A program made the translations under genes and the position numbers. The notes beneath the pieces were generated by a model. It did not search any database. It saw only the letters and a program-made list of their open reading frames with translations, and had not been told where the DNA came from. A stretch of DNA of 64,000 nt, from positions 1,432,001 through 1,496,000 of the forward strand of contig JBBDHG010000125.1 in the NCBI GenBank assembly GCA_037951165.1. The letters are read 5' to 3'. Shown piece after piece: positions 46,947 to 57,838 of this stretch (within the stretch, counting starts at the first letter, position 1; each line of letters opens with the position of its first letter). This DNA is from Lophius americanus (lineage: Eukaryota > Chordata > Actinopteri > Lophiiformes > Lophiidae).

Positions 46947-47009
46947 GGTACAAACGACTTATACAGGTCGTTTGTACCTGTATAATTATACAGGTCGGGT
47001 ACAAACGAC
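46947..47009. repeat. Palindrome cluster with three alternating arms
   Basis: GGTACAAACGAC (46947-46958), its complement GTCGTTTGTACC (46967-46978), and the first word again (46998-47009). The centre CCTGTATAATTATACAGG (46977-46994) is a perfect 18-bp palindrome. The middle arm can pair with either side. Confidence 0.92.
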
Positions 47010-47319
47010 TTTTGTTGACTTAAAACAATCAATTATTGTTCTAAAAATACAACCCATCCTCTGTGTGATTATTAGTAAATAGCCATGGGTTCAAGTTACT
47101 TATTTTATCTCATAAATATTTATGTTTACATTTGATGAAAAATTTGCCAGCTAGCCAAGTTCAAATGCAGCATGTAAGTGGGCGAGCTAACTTGTTAATA
47201 AAATATCTGCATGTAATAGCTATATAAATGTTTGTAAACTATTGTGAACTTGCTTGGTAATATATGACAAGCTTACTTATTTTCACATATTTCTAACATT
47301 ACCTGATGTAAGCAAACTT

Positions 47320-47379
47320 AACGTTGGCTAGCCTAACGTTGGCTAGCCTAACGTTGGCTAGCCTAACGTTGGCTAGCCT
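47320..47379. repeat. 15-bp minisatellite, 4 identical units
   Basis: The unit AACGTTGGCTAGCCT is present four times without change, followed by a degenerate fifth copy (AATGTTCGATGGCCC). Each unit holds two palindromes, AACGTT and GGCTAGCC. Confidence 0.97.
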
Positions 47380-47394
47380 AATGTTCGATGGCCC

Positions 47395-48529
47395 AACGAT
47401 AGCTAATTTATGTGGACTAAGGCTAGTAACAGCTGACATCAGTCTCAGCTAACTTTTTTTAAACTAAATCTGCGTTATCTTGGTCTGTTAAACAAGCATA
47501 TTGTCAATATCTTCTGAGTCACAGTTTTACCGTCTTTCCCTACATGCTGGAGCAAAGATTAAAGGTCAAGTTAGATCACCCTCAATTTAAAAATGGACAT
47601 ATTTACTGTAAAAGAATTGTGAGCCTTGATTTCAGGTTTCTATCTGTGACTACTGTGCTGGATCGTTATTATCAACTCAATGTTATATCAAATCGACCCT
47701 TCCTATTACCCAGCAGCATCACATGCAGATGACGTGTTTGTTAATAGTTTCTGATGATTTTGCAGTGGTTCACTTTGCATTAGTTATGATGTCTTGTGAA
47801 CCACCTTTCGATTTTATGTAAAATCTTTGTAACTATATACATTTATAAAGGTGATATATAAATAAGGCAGACAATGAAGCCTTAGCTTGAGGGACAGGAC
47901 TAAGTCTTTAAAAGGATGGTCTTCTTCTCTTCTTTACTTGGTGTTCTGTGGAGCTTCATTACGCAGCAGAAGTTTTCTTAGAGACCTTTGAACCAGCAGT
48001 TTGAGACTTCTGTCCCCCGTCTAACAGTGAGAGGGATTACATAAACAGTTGCTTATGTGCTGATGAAGCTATAGCTTCCACCATACTGTTATTTACTGTA
48101 GTCTACGCCATCGCCACAGTAACTATTCCATCAATACTCTAAACTGCAATAATCAAAGAGACCCTTGCCTACCTGTACCTCAGATCCTTTAAAATATAAA
48201 TATTCACTGGGTGAACAAGATTTATCCTCATACCAAGTTAAGGAGGAAAATTAAATTAAAACCAAATAAAAAAATATTTTTTATCGCATTGGTATCCTAT
48301 TACAGATCATGCTTTTTATAGGCTTTTAATCTGGAATCTTAACATTCAATAAAGGTTTTCACATTTTTCTATCTCATGCTGGCATTTTTTATTTGCTTAT
48401 CACATAATACCTGCTGTTTTCCTAATTTCCTGTAAGGTGTAATGTGTGTGCATGGATGTCAGTAAGCCATGCTTAAAATTTTTTTGTAAGTGTATATATG
48501 TGTCCATATTCGTATAGTTTGTGTTTTCG
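47395..48529. other. Intergenic, no gene recognised
   Basis: Unique AT-rich sequence. I see no repeat or gene. Confidence 0.5.
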
Positions 48530-48610
48530 TCTGTATATATATATATATATGTATGTATATATATATATACATTGTATGTATGTATGTATGTATGTATGTA
48601 TGTATGTATG

Positions 48611-48644
<34 letters not shown>

Positions 48645-48834
48645 TGTATGTATGTATGTATGTATGTATGTATGTATGTATGTATGTATGTATGTATGTA
48701 TGTATGTATGTATGTATGTATGTATGTATGTATGTATGTATGTATGTATGTATGTATGTATGTATGTATGTATGTATGTATGTATGTATGTATGTATGTA
48801 TGTATGTATGTATGTATGTATGTATGTATGTATA
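48530..48834. repeat. (TA)n followed by long (TATG)n array
   Basis: (TA)n and TATG words lie at 48531-48572. An almost pure GTAT array of about 260 bp follows at 48574-48834 with one TATATATG interruption near 48611. The purity suggests a young, length-variable locus. The 110-138-codon frames through it (MYVC repeats) are artefacts. Confidence 0.98.
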
Positions 48835-49084
48835 CTTTTTATTTTGGTTTTAATTGGAATAATTTGCCGTTTAGGACTGTTCTTTAGATTAGTCCCTATT
48901 TGCTGAGTTTTTCCGGTGTATTTCTTTTGAATGAGAAAAAGTTATTGTTGAAATGTGAACGGTAATAGAATGCAATGTGTCCATTTTGTTGGACTATTTA
49001 TAAATTAGCCTTCATCTGAAAACCCTAACCTATTGGGGAGTCAAAAAAACAGTACAAACAGTACACAGTTTCTTTATTTCTGAA

Positions 49085-49260
49085 ATACTTTTTTCATCCA
49101 TCCATCCATATCCACCCATATCCATCCATCCATCCATCCATCAATCCCTGTTCTCCTGCTTAACTGGGGTCGGGTCGTGGTGGCAGCCAGTTAAGAAGGG
49201 ATTTCCAGAATTCCCTCTCCCCAGCAACACTCTCCAGCTCATACCGGGGGATCGGACGCA
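49085..49260 (-). mobile_element. LINE 3' end with (ATGG)n tail, minus strand
   Basis: On the minus strand from 49260, ATGAGCTGGAGAGTGTTGCT, then a block ending in GACCCGACCCCAGTTAAGC, then (GGAT)n at 49140-49096. The translated words ..SWRVLLGRGNSGNPF.. match the + copy at 37230-37500. Confidence 0.6.
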
Positions 49261-50801
49261 TGAGCAGTAAATAAATGAATGAATTAATGATGTTCTATAT
49301 GTTCTACAAAAAAGTAAAGAATCTCTAACTAAAACCCCCAATCATGTGACTCAGGTTGAGTTAATTGGATGAATTGATGTGATGGAACAAAACTAAGCAG
49401 AAACCAGGTGTCAAGTTTCATGAATTAAAATTTTCAATATTCCAATAGTAATGGGAGGAGCAAGTTGTCTTGTCAACTTTGCTGTGGCTTCAAGTGAGTG
49501 AACAATGTTTTTGTTCTGTTTTTCCAATCATTCAATGATTTGCTTTTTTGAGTTCGTTTAATATTATATATACAGGAAAGAATTAAGTGGATGATATATT
49601 TCAGGTGTATAATACTTAGATTTGACATTTACTTTCCTTAAAGCATGTGATTGATTGAAGCTAAGAATGCTGACATTTCCTTGAGAATACATCTGTAACT
49701 CCAGAAAAAAGGATCCTGTAGGGAGACTGATTCAAATTTAAAAAGCTATTTCCAGAATAATTTAGGAATGAGACATCTTTGGTTTGGTTGACATTATAAC
49801 AACACTGTACAGTTGGGAAACATCGAAACTAATATTATTTCTTTCCTATTTCTTTCCTTAGAAATAGGCGATGAGTGGGTGGATGGTGGGGTAAAAATAA
49901 AGAGCAAAGAGAATGAGTCACTGTTCCCTCAATCCTCGTCTAGATATAAATACATCCACAAAGACTCTCGCACACATACGATTCTCCGCGCGTAGATGAC
50001 ATTACATAAGCTGGAGCGTGGGAGGTGTGACGTCAGGCATCTATAATTCATGTATGCGAGACTTGACTGAGGGGGCCCTTCTTCAGAAATGTTTGGGGTT
50101 GGTTTTGATGCTGGATCCTGTGTGGAACAAACGGAGAATCGTACTGGATCGGCTAGTTGCAGTGTTGAGTGTAAAGTGACAGACGGCCCACAGGCTTTTG
50201 CCTGCAAAAGCCGCAGTTGTCAAATATGACAGGAAGTGAGGAGACAGATTGTCAAAGTGGTGGAACAAAAGTGGGAACACAAGGATGTTCTGGGAGTCAG
50301 AACAGGACAGTATTCCTTCACATCAGACACACCAGACTCTGTTTGATCAAAACATCCTTTTTCTAACATCTGTAAGAAGAATTTATGGAAAGTTGACTTT
50401 TTTTGTTGCATCCAGAGCAACAGAGCAACATAAGGATTTAAGTGGAATCAGCTTAGCTTCGTGTCTGGTTATCAGTAGTTCTTTAGCTGGCAGCATGTTA
50501 AGTGTTCCAGATGTATCACACTCCAGAAACAGTGTCCAGTTCATCCTCCGGGGCTCCTGAGGCTCTATGAGGCTCTCTGAGCCCAGGTGAGGGATATCGT
50601 CCCTGGGTCTACTCCTCCCTTTGAAAATTTTCAAAGGGAGGTGTCCAGGAGGATTTTATTAGCATGTCCCCGGGATGAGGGAGACAGTGTTGTGGCCAGG
50701 CCTTTCCCAAAGGGGCTTAGCAGGCTGTGCACCATGCTCAGCCTAAAGAGGCTTCACAGACCCGCCATACTGTGACCTAACCCAATACCCATCCTACAGG
50801 G
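49261..50801. other. Intergenic; only the palindrome noted
   Basis: No gene recognised. 50540-50790 has GC-rich words (GTGTCCAGGAGGATTTTATT..) possibly from a LINE 3' end. The perfect palindrome at 50614-50641 is listed separately. Confidence 0.4.
50614..50641. repeat. Perfect 28-bp palindrome without spacer
   Basis: CCTCCCTTTGAAAA (50614-50627) is immediately followed by its exact reverse complement TTTTCAAAGGGAGG (50628-50641). Confidence 0.97.
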
Positions 50802-51071
50802 ATTCGTCATTCATTCCTTTTTGTGAAAGCTTGTCCTGTTTGTGGGGGGGCTGGAGCCTATCCCAGCTCAAATTAAGCGAGAAACAGGGTATACACTGGA
50901 CAAGACTCCAGTTCAACTCTGGACCAAAACATTGAGACGGACAACCAATCACACCTAGGGACAATTTAGAGTCAACAATTAATCTACCCTGAGAGAAAAC
51001 AGTAAGAAAGAAAGAATGAAAGAAAAACACTTTATTAATCCTAAAGGGGAACCTGAAACCCGCACAAACAC
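50802..51071 (-). mobile_element. SINE distal part, inverted copy (left arm)
   Basis: On the minus strand it reads the SINE middle and distal parts: GACTCTAAATTGTCCCTAGG, CCAGTGTATACCCTG, TGAGCTGGGATAGGCTCCAG. It includes the LINE-tail insert ACTTTATTAATCCT-like on the + strand near 51029-51045. There is no tRNA head. Confidence 0.8.
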
Positions 51072-51124
51072 ATGTGAGGATGCAGATCAGTACGGCTACA
51101 GTGGCCTCCATAATTCTTGCATGG

Positions 51125-51506
51125 AAGAAGTTTGGGGAGGTATAGTGGAGCAGTGTGTAGCACAGTCGCCTCACGGCAAGAATGTCCTGGATTCAAATTT
51201 TGCTCTGCCAAGCCTTTATTTGTTCAGTTTGTATGTTCTCACTGTGTTTGTGTGGGTTTCAGCTTCCCCTTTGAGATTAATAAAGTGTCTCTCTTTCTTT
51301 TTTACTGTTTTTCTCTCAGGGTAGATTAATTGTTGACTCTAAATTGTCCGTAGGTGTGAATGGTCGTCCGCCTCAATGTTTTGGTCCAGAGTTGAACTGG
51401 AGTCTTGTCCAGGGTGTACAAAGCTTCTCGCTTAATTTGAGCTAGGATAGGCTCCAGCCCCCCCACAAACCGGACAAGCTTTCACAAAAATGAATGAATG
51501 ACGAAT
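51125..51506 (+). mobile_element. SINE with head, carrying a LINE-tail insert (right arm and loop)
   Basis: The head GTATAGTGGAGCAGTGTGTA and the word GCCTCACGGCAAGAATGTCC lie in the loop. The LINE-tail word TTTGAGATTAATAAAGTGTC is at 51272-51291, then (T/C)n. The distal SINE GACTCTAAATTGTCCGTAGG through GATAGGCTCCAGCC forms the right arm. Confidence 0.8.
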
Positions 51507-52026
51507 TCTGGAACAACCAGGTCTCTTGCAAGAGCTGGCTCACAGGCCAAACAGAGCAATCAGGTAGGCATGAAGCTACAACATTATAAAATGTGAAGAA
51601 AGTTTCTCTGAGTACTTTCAAAATGCACTGCATTTTTATAGGATTATTATCATCATTAGAGAGGGAGAAGGTATAATATCTATCTTTTATTTAGAGTTAG
51701 TTACTCCATTGCACACACTCAGACACACACAAACACACATATATAGATCAATTACCTTAATATTATTTACTATTATTATTTGGTAAAAACTTTGCCCACC
51801 ACAAACAATAAATAATTTCTCTAGACTCTTTGGAAATAAATTGATTAGGTTTTATATAAATCTACATCTATCTTAAAGCCTTCACTGAGGGGCATAATAT
51901 TTATTTATTTATTATTTATTCAGTTACAGTAGAAATAAAGAGATGTGCTTTAAGTTTGTCTCTGTTTCGTCTACAGAGGGCGATAGAGAGCTGACATCAT
52001 AACTTTAGACTATGACTTTCCACTGC
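51507..52026. other. Intergenic, no gene recognised
   Basis: AT-rich; short (CA)-rich patch near 51715-51740. Confidence 0.5.
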
Positions 52027-52028
52027 AA

Positions 52029-52104
<76 letters not shown>

Positions 52105-52130
52105 TATATATATATGATATATGATATAAG
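52027..52130. repeat. (TA)n microsatellite
   Basis: About 100 bp of TA repeats with ATAATA and GATATATGATATA interruptions at its right end. Confidence 0.97.
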
Positions 52131-53699
52131 GATTAATGCTGCATCATCCAAATTATCCTTCCCCTGAGAAGAGAAATATGGAAGATGGAGTTTCTGCCTG
52201 CAGCAGTATCCAGGGAGCAATCAGAGATGTGAGAGAGAGGCTCTGGGGAAAGCCTGAATGTTTGATTTTGGGATTGTGATTTGGGCTAATAGACTTACGC
52301 TACTTAAATTCCCATGTTTCCATTCCACGGCGCTCAGATTGAAGTGATTTATTTTCATTGACGATAGAAGTGCTGCTTCATTAATGTAATAGTATTTGGT
52401 TAGATGTGCTAAACACATGTAGGAATAATGAAAAAAGCAAATATGTATTATTAATATCATTTACCTGTGAAGCTCTATCATACTCCGAGCCTTCAGCTTA
52501 GGGTGACATACTTTCACATGCTCAAGTTTCTTTGGGGAAATCCTGTATTTCGTGTGTCAACAGGAGGAACCCAGCTTCATTTCCTTATTATTGTCAGATG
52601 TCAGTTTGGTTTAAGAATTAAGTAACCAAAACAAACCAACAGATCCAAAGAAAACAAAACAACCGGCTTAAAGAAATACAGGAACTCTCAAAAAACATAG
52701 TTTAAATTCCTTAAAGGTTTTGGATTTATTGATCCAGGTTATTCCGTGTGTTGCGCTCGGTCCACATGTCTCCGCTCTGAAAGGAGGAATCCGAGATTTT
52801 GCTGAAGCCTGTATCTTTGTTTTCCTGCTGGGAGTTAGATGAGAAGATTGATGCTTCTCTCATATTTGTGCCTTAACATGAAGCTGAAGCTCAGACTGTG
52901 TTTGGTCATACTAGGGGGGCGAGTGAGGATCTCCGGGCTGTAGATTCATTAGAATTGTAATCTTGATCATGATTTTTGCCTCCCACAATTAGTGTTGAGA
53001 TGTTTTATTCCTTTCTAATTATTCAATTGTTTGTCTTCCAGTTCACTCACCATGGTCTCCAGTTCCCAAACTCCTGTATTCATTGTTTTCCGCGTCTTGC
53101 CCTAAATCAGTCATTTGCTGCATTATTTTCTTCATCTCCATTTCTTCATCAGCCCGGAATTCTTTAAATTCCACCCCGAAGTCTTTCACATGTTCAAAAC
53201 TTTCCCATTCAGGTTAACGATGAACCCGTATGAAACAGTGCTGACTCGTGTGTTACGAATTGTTTAAATGATATACAAAGGTCCTTATATTATGTATTAT
53301 AAACAGAATAGGCCTTGAACTTTGTTTTTGCTAAAGTTTAAGAGGCCAAGGATAAGCCCTGTGGGAAACCAGAAGTCAAACGGGGCACCGAGGAGGTGGC
53401 ATTAACCTTGGTTATTGAGCAAGTCCTTTTTGACAAGTAGGAATTTTTAAAGCATTAAAACTTTTTAGGACAAACTAAACAAAATAATGTTCCTTGATAG
53501 AACCAGAAAAAATTCTTATGAGGGCCAAGAAGTTTCATAAACTTTCATCATGAAATAATTTAAGAAATCAGATTTTTTTCGACCGTTTAAAAGATTAATT
53601 AGAAGATGTGTATATATATATGTATTTATATGTGTATATATATATGTATGTATATCTATATGTATATTTGTACGTATAGGGTGTCCTATTGTATATATG
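52131..53699. other. Intergenic, no gene recognised
   Basis: Unique DNA. 53610-53700 contains TATATGTATA words. No gene or RNA recognised. Confidence 0.5.
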
Positions 53700-53784
53700 T
53701 CCTATTACATGTCTTGTTTTTGGAATGTGTGTTTGATGGAGCCTACTGAATTTCCCCATTGGGGATTAATAAGGGGTCTGTCCG
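53700..53784 (+). mobile_element. LINE 3' tail (GGGGATTAATAA type)
   Basis: GAATTTCCCCATTGGGGATT then AATAAGGGG resembles the 3' end of RTE/Rex3-like fish LINEs. It runs directly into the CATC array. Confidence 0.5.
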
Positions 53785-53936
53785 TCCATCCATCCATCCA
53801 TCCATCCATCCATCCATCCATCCATCCATCCATCCATCCATCCATCCATCCATCCATCCATCCATCCATCCATCCATCCATCCATCCATCCATCCATCCA
53901 TCCATCCATCCATCCATCCATCCATCCATCCATCCA
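53785..53936. repeat. Pure (CATC)n array, about 150 bp
   Basis: An uninterrupted CATC/GGAT repeat. It is flanked by two retroelement tails facing each other (LINE tail on + at left, SINE tail on - at right). Frames encoding repeated HPSI or DGWM are artefacts. Confidence 0.98.
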
Positions 53937-54078
53937 ACATGTATTTTGATCATAACCAGTTATCCTCTTCAGGGTACCGCGGCTGGAGCCTGACATTGGC
54001 CGAGAGATTGGACAAACCCTGGATGAGTCACCAGTTCATCACTGGGCACCATGATTTTGTAAAATCCTTGACTAGTTA
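53937..54078 (-). mobile_element. SINE distal part, minus strand
   Basis: On the minus strand: AACTGGTGACTCATCCAGGG, then TCGGCCAATGTCAGGCTCCA and TGAAGAGGATAACTGG, then the (GGAT)n tail. Same family as 21362-21685. Head missing. Confidence 0.75.
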
Positions 54079-57000
54079 AAGAAAATAAATCTTTAATTTC
54101 TGACTTATTAAAAGAAATCTGTGTCCTCTCAAGTTTTTAAACACACCAACTGTCAAATAGAAACATACACACACACACATATCCCCCCATGAACACATAT
54201 AAATACATACATTGTCCAAGTCTAATTTTGTCTTTTTCCCATCGCTCCTTTGTTTTCATAAACATTCCTGATAAGTTTTGACTGCATGTTCTTGGTTTAG
54301 ATAAACATACATTGCATCTTATTTACTAATGTTCAGGGGTTTCTGAGCCAAGCATTTTCATGATTCCACCATTGATCACGTGACTCGACAAAAGAAAAAA
54401 GCTGCGGAGCAAATAAAGCCCAAAAGCCTAAAATAGTGCCAAAGACAGCTGTTCCTTGCAATTCATTATTGTAATTGCTTTTATTTCGTCGTGTGACACT
54501 ATCCCTTATTATCTTTTATTTTTTGTTTATTTTATTTCTTTATTTTGAGAAGTGATGTGATGTTTTAATTATTTTTATTGATAATTATATGAGTCTCTTA
54601 TGTTTCTGATTTTATCACCTGTGACATGCATGTGTTTGGCTTCATGACTTCTGTTAAATAGCGTTATTATTATTATCATAGAACATAATACACCTATCAG
54701 TATCTCTAAAGTTTGTGTTATGTTTCATTTGTTATGTGTGTTTTTGTTTAATCCCCCTGATGGAAATGAGACTACAGGAAGTTACTGCTCCAAACTAAGA
54801 AATATTCTATAGTTAAAGACATAACAGATGAAATGTAACTTATAACGCAGGCGATCAAGCTCTTATAGAAGCTGCCCCTAAACTGTGGAACAGCTTCAAT
54901 TAGATTTTTCCCCACTCTTGAGTGTGTTTAATGGTTGTTGAATACCCAACTCTTCTCTTTGGGCTACCCTTCAAGATGATAGAGTAATAATCCCAAAATC
55001 TTTTATGATTATTTTCATGATTTATTGTTGTTTTTTTTACCGTCCTGACAGATTTTACTATTATTGTAATGATGAATGGTTGTTTTTTATTATTCCAACA
55101 GATTTCACTATAACTATTATAACCTCCACCTAGGAGGTTTTCACTCCTGTGTGCTTGTCTGTTGGTTTGTTTGTTTGTTTGCAAGATTACAGAAACACTA
55201 ATGGACAGATTTGCATTAAATCTTATGCATATATTCATGCATAAAGAATCTGCATGAATTTTTCCTAAACCTTAGGTACTGATGAGCTTTGTTCCTTTGA
55301 TGTATACCGGAGAGGATGAGGAAATGACTCAACAATGTCTGTTTAAAATTTTGACTTAAATAAATCCTCATGTGTTTAATGTGCAGAACATATAAAGTGA
55401 ATGAGAGAAGAACAGACAAAGTAAGTTCAGAGCTAGGTTTTGGCCCTCATTGGAGGTGTGCACTCTTTGAGTGCTTTTTCTAGTTTCAAATTTGGAATAT
55501 ATGGTAGTAATAACATTGTAATACAACTGTAATAACATACTGGGATGATCGTCTCTTCACATTAAACTCCTAATTTCTTTTCAAACAAGATTTCCTTGTC
55601 ATGTAATTTGATGGGCATTTGTCCTATCGAAGTAAAAGTCCCCTTTTTCAAGAATTAAACAGTAAAACATCGCTTAAAGTTTATTTTAAAACCTCGCAGT
55701 AAAACTGATATGAAGTTATTTTTGCCATATGGAGACAACATGCAATAGAGGGTTAATTTGACAAAAACTAAATGTTTAACAGTGAGTGTAAGAAGCATCA
55801 AATAAAAAGAATTAACAAACATTTACTGTTCAGCGCTCCCAGAAGAACTGATGGTCTAATAGCAGAGGTTTCCCAATCACACTGGCGTCTGTATTATAGT
55901 CTCTGAACTATTTTGATGCTCCCCAGGGCCGGGGCTCACAGGGACAGTGGAAATTATTAAGTGCAGCGTGTAGCCTATAAATCAGCTGATGTATGAAGTA
56001 CCAGGGGAGCTGCATCCGGCTCCTCCTCCCTCTCCAGCTAATGCAACAGTTTTTCTATTCAAGCAGACCCAGTGTTTCTTTGTTTCCTGCCCTCTTTCTT
56101 TTCCAGCTGAGGGGCTAAAAGTAGCAACAATACAGCTGACAGGATTTTTTCCCTCTAGTTATTTTCCTCTTCTTCTTCTTCCCGCAAATGTTTTCCAGAC
56201 ATTCAGAGAGCAAACAAGTGGAAAGTACAAGTAGAGGCATAGAAAGAAGATTTAAAGGTGGGGGGGACTTGTTAAAATCTTCAAAATATGATGTGTCATT
56301 CTCTTGATGTAATGTTAATTTGAGAAAGCAAGCATTTTCCAAAAAGGCTGCATAATAATTGTGCGTCAGGTTTTCACTAATGAACAGTTTCTTTATTTGT
56401 TTGTTTTTTTCAAATAGAGGTAGAACACAAGTTTTAAAAACTCTTTTTCACTTCTGATTAGTAATTATTATATGTGTGAACATTTTCAGAATAAATGAGC
56501 TGTCTCACCTTTTAAACATGTATGACTTACAAGCAACAACAGTTTCAAACACTTTTAGTCATTGACATTGTTAGTTTTCAGTTCCTAATTAAACATGTAT
56601 CTTCTATTGGAGTGCCTGGAATCATATAAACCTGAAGACACTGGGTAATATGTGGTGAGCTTTCAACAGGTATACAGTGCATTTTGGGTATAATTGTTTC
56701 ATATCAGCCTCAGATGTAATATTTTTGATCAAACTGGCATCGGAAGAAAAAATATTTCTGGCATCTTAACTTCAAAATTGTGGCTGTTTTAAGGAGGGAA
56801 CGTTTTATGTCCTCTAGGTGATGAAAGGTGGGGAAGTTTTTGTTTGTTTATCAGTGCGTTTGTTAATCTCATCCTGAACAAGATGTAATAAGATTTCAAG
56901 ACGATTGTTAATGCAAATCATTGACATCCCACAATGATTTTATGACTAAAGAATAAACCACTTGGCATGTAGAATATGGAAAGTATAATTTTTTTTATTG

Positions 57001-57602
57001 GTTTGCTTAAAAGTGGTATTTAAATGACTAAAATCCTGAAAATAAAATAACATTTGACAGTTCAGCACTGCAAATATTGTCGGTAGAAATTGCAGTAAAA
57101 AAGTTTCAAATTGCAACAGTAAAAGATCGGAAAATTTTAAACATTAAATTATAGTAAATAGATATGTTTTCAGAAACACAGGAAAATATGTGACTGTGTT
57201 TATGTGCATGCACCCTCCAACTGAGTTCGCTGCGGCTTATTTTTTTTACAATAAGTGGAGAATTAACAATAATGTCTTTGACATTGTGACTTTTTGGCAT
57301 TAAAAATTCTGGCAGGCTTCAGTATTTTACCAGAAATTATACAGTTTTTTTACAGAGTGATTGGGATTAATATTAGTTAAAACCATTTAGTCAATAAAAA
57401 GGCAAAACTATATATTTAAATCTTCTAATAGTTTCGAGGAACCAGTGTTTTACATCCTCGGAGGTGATGAAAGATGAATTTTTATACTGAATACTGAACA
57501 AAGTATATTAGTGTATCAAAATTGGCATGTAGTGTATGGAAATTAACATTTTATTTTGTATTATTGTCATTTGAAAAAAAAAAGAAGATCATCAAAAGAA
57601 GA
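54079..57602. other. Intergenic, no gene recognised
   Basis: Mostly AT-rich unique DNA. 54840-54900 (CCTAAACTGTGGAACAGCTT) is a word from a fish repeat 3' region. 55850-56110 is repeat-free and GC-balanced. 55130-55200 has TTTG repeats. Confidence 0.45.
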
Positions 57603-57640
57603 TTCACTTTTTTTACATCAAAAGATGTAAAAAAAGTGAA
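57603..57640. repeat. Perfect hairpin, 17-bp stem, AAAA loop
   Basis: TTCACTTTTTTTACATC (57603-57619), loop AAAA, exact complement GATGTAAAAAAAGTGAA (57624-57640). Confidence 0.95.
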
Positions 57641-57809
57641 ATCTAGAATTTATAGATTATTAATTAAAAGGCTCTTTAATATCCAGAATTTAGAATTCAG
57701 GAGATCTAGAATTTTGACATTCTAAGATCTTATGTTCCACAGCTCTTTATTTCCTTCAAATAACACCTATAACAAAGTTACATAAAATATATCTAAAGCA
57801 GCAGCCTGA

Positions 57810-57838
57810 CCCCCCCCCCCCCCCCCCCCCCCCCCCCC
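57810..57838. repeat. Homopolymer of 29 C
   Basis: Uninterrupted C29 directly at the 5' junction of the L2-like LINE. The opposite strand is G29. The true length may differ from that given, since such runs are hard to sequence. Confidence 0.95.

Larger units (their letters stand above)
50802..51506. repeat. Large inverted repeat made of a SINE, arms about 265-270 bp
   Basis: The left arm 50802-51071 is the near-identical reverse complement of the right arm about 51243-51506; the loop is about 170 bp. Outer ends match base for base (ATTCGTCATTCATTC / GAATGAATGACGAAT). Both arms contain the same LINE-tail insertion (..TTTGAGATTAATAAAGTGTC.. on the + strand of the right arm) at the same point within the SINE. 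Confidence 0.9.

Noticed and set aside
47320..47379. CRISPR array
   Set aside because: Direct head-to-tail 15-bp units with no spacers, in a vertebrate genome; a minisatellite.
48490..48906. Open frames of 110-138 codons made of MYVC repeats
   Set aside because: They are translations of the TATG microsatellite; every frame through the array is open.
53697..54079. Open frames with HPSI or DGWM repeats on both strands
   Set aside because: Translation of the CATC array; no start context, splice sites or non-repeat domain.
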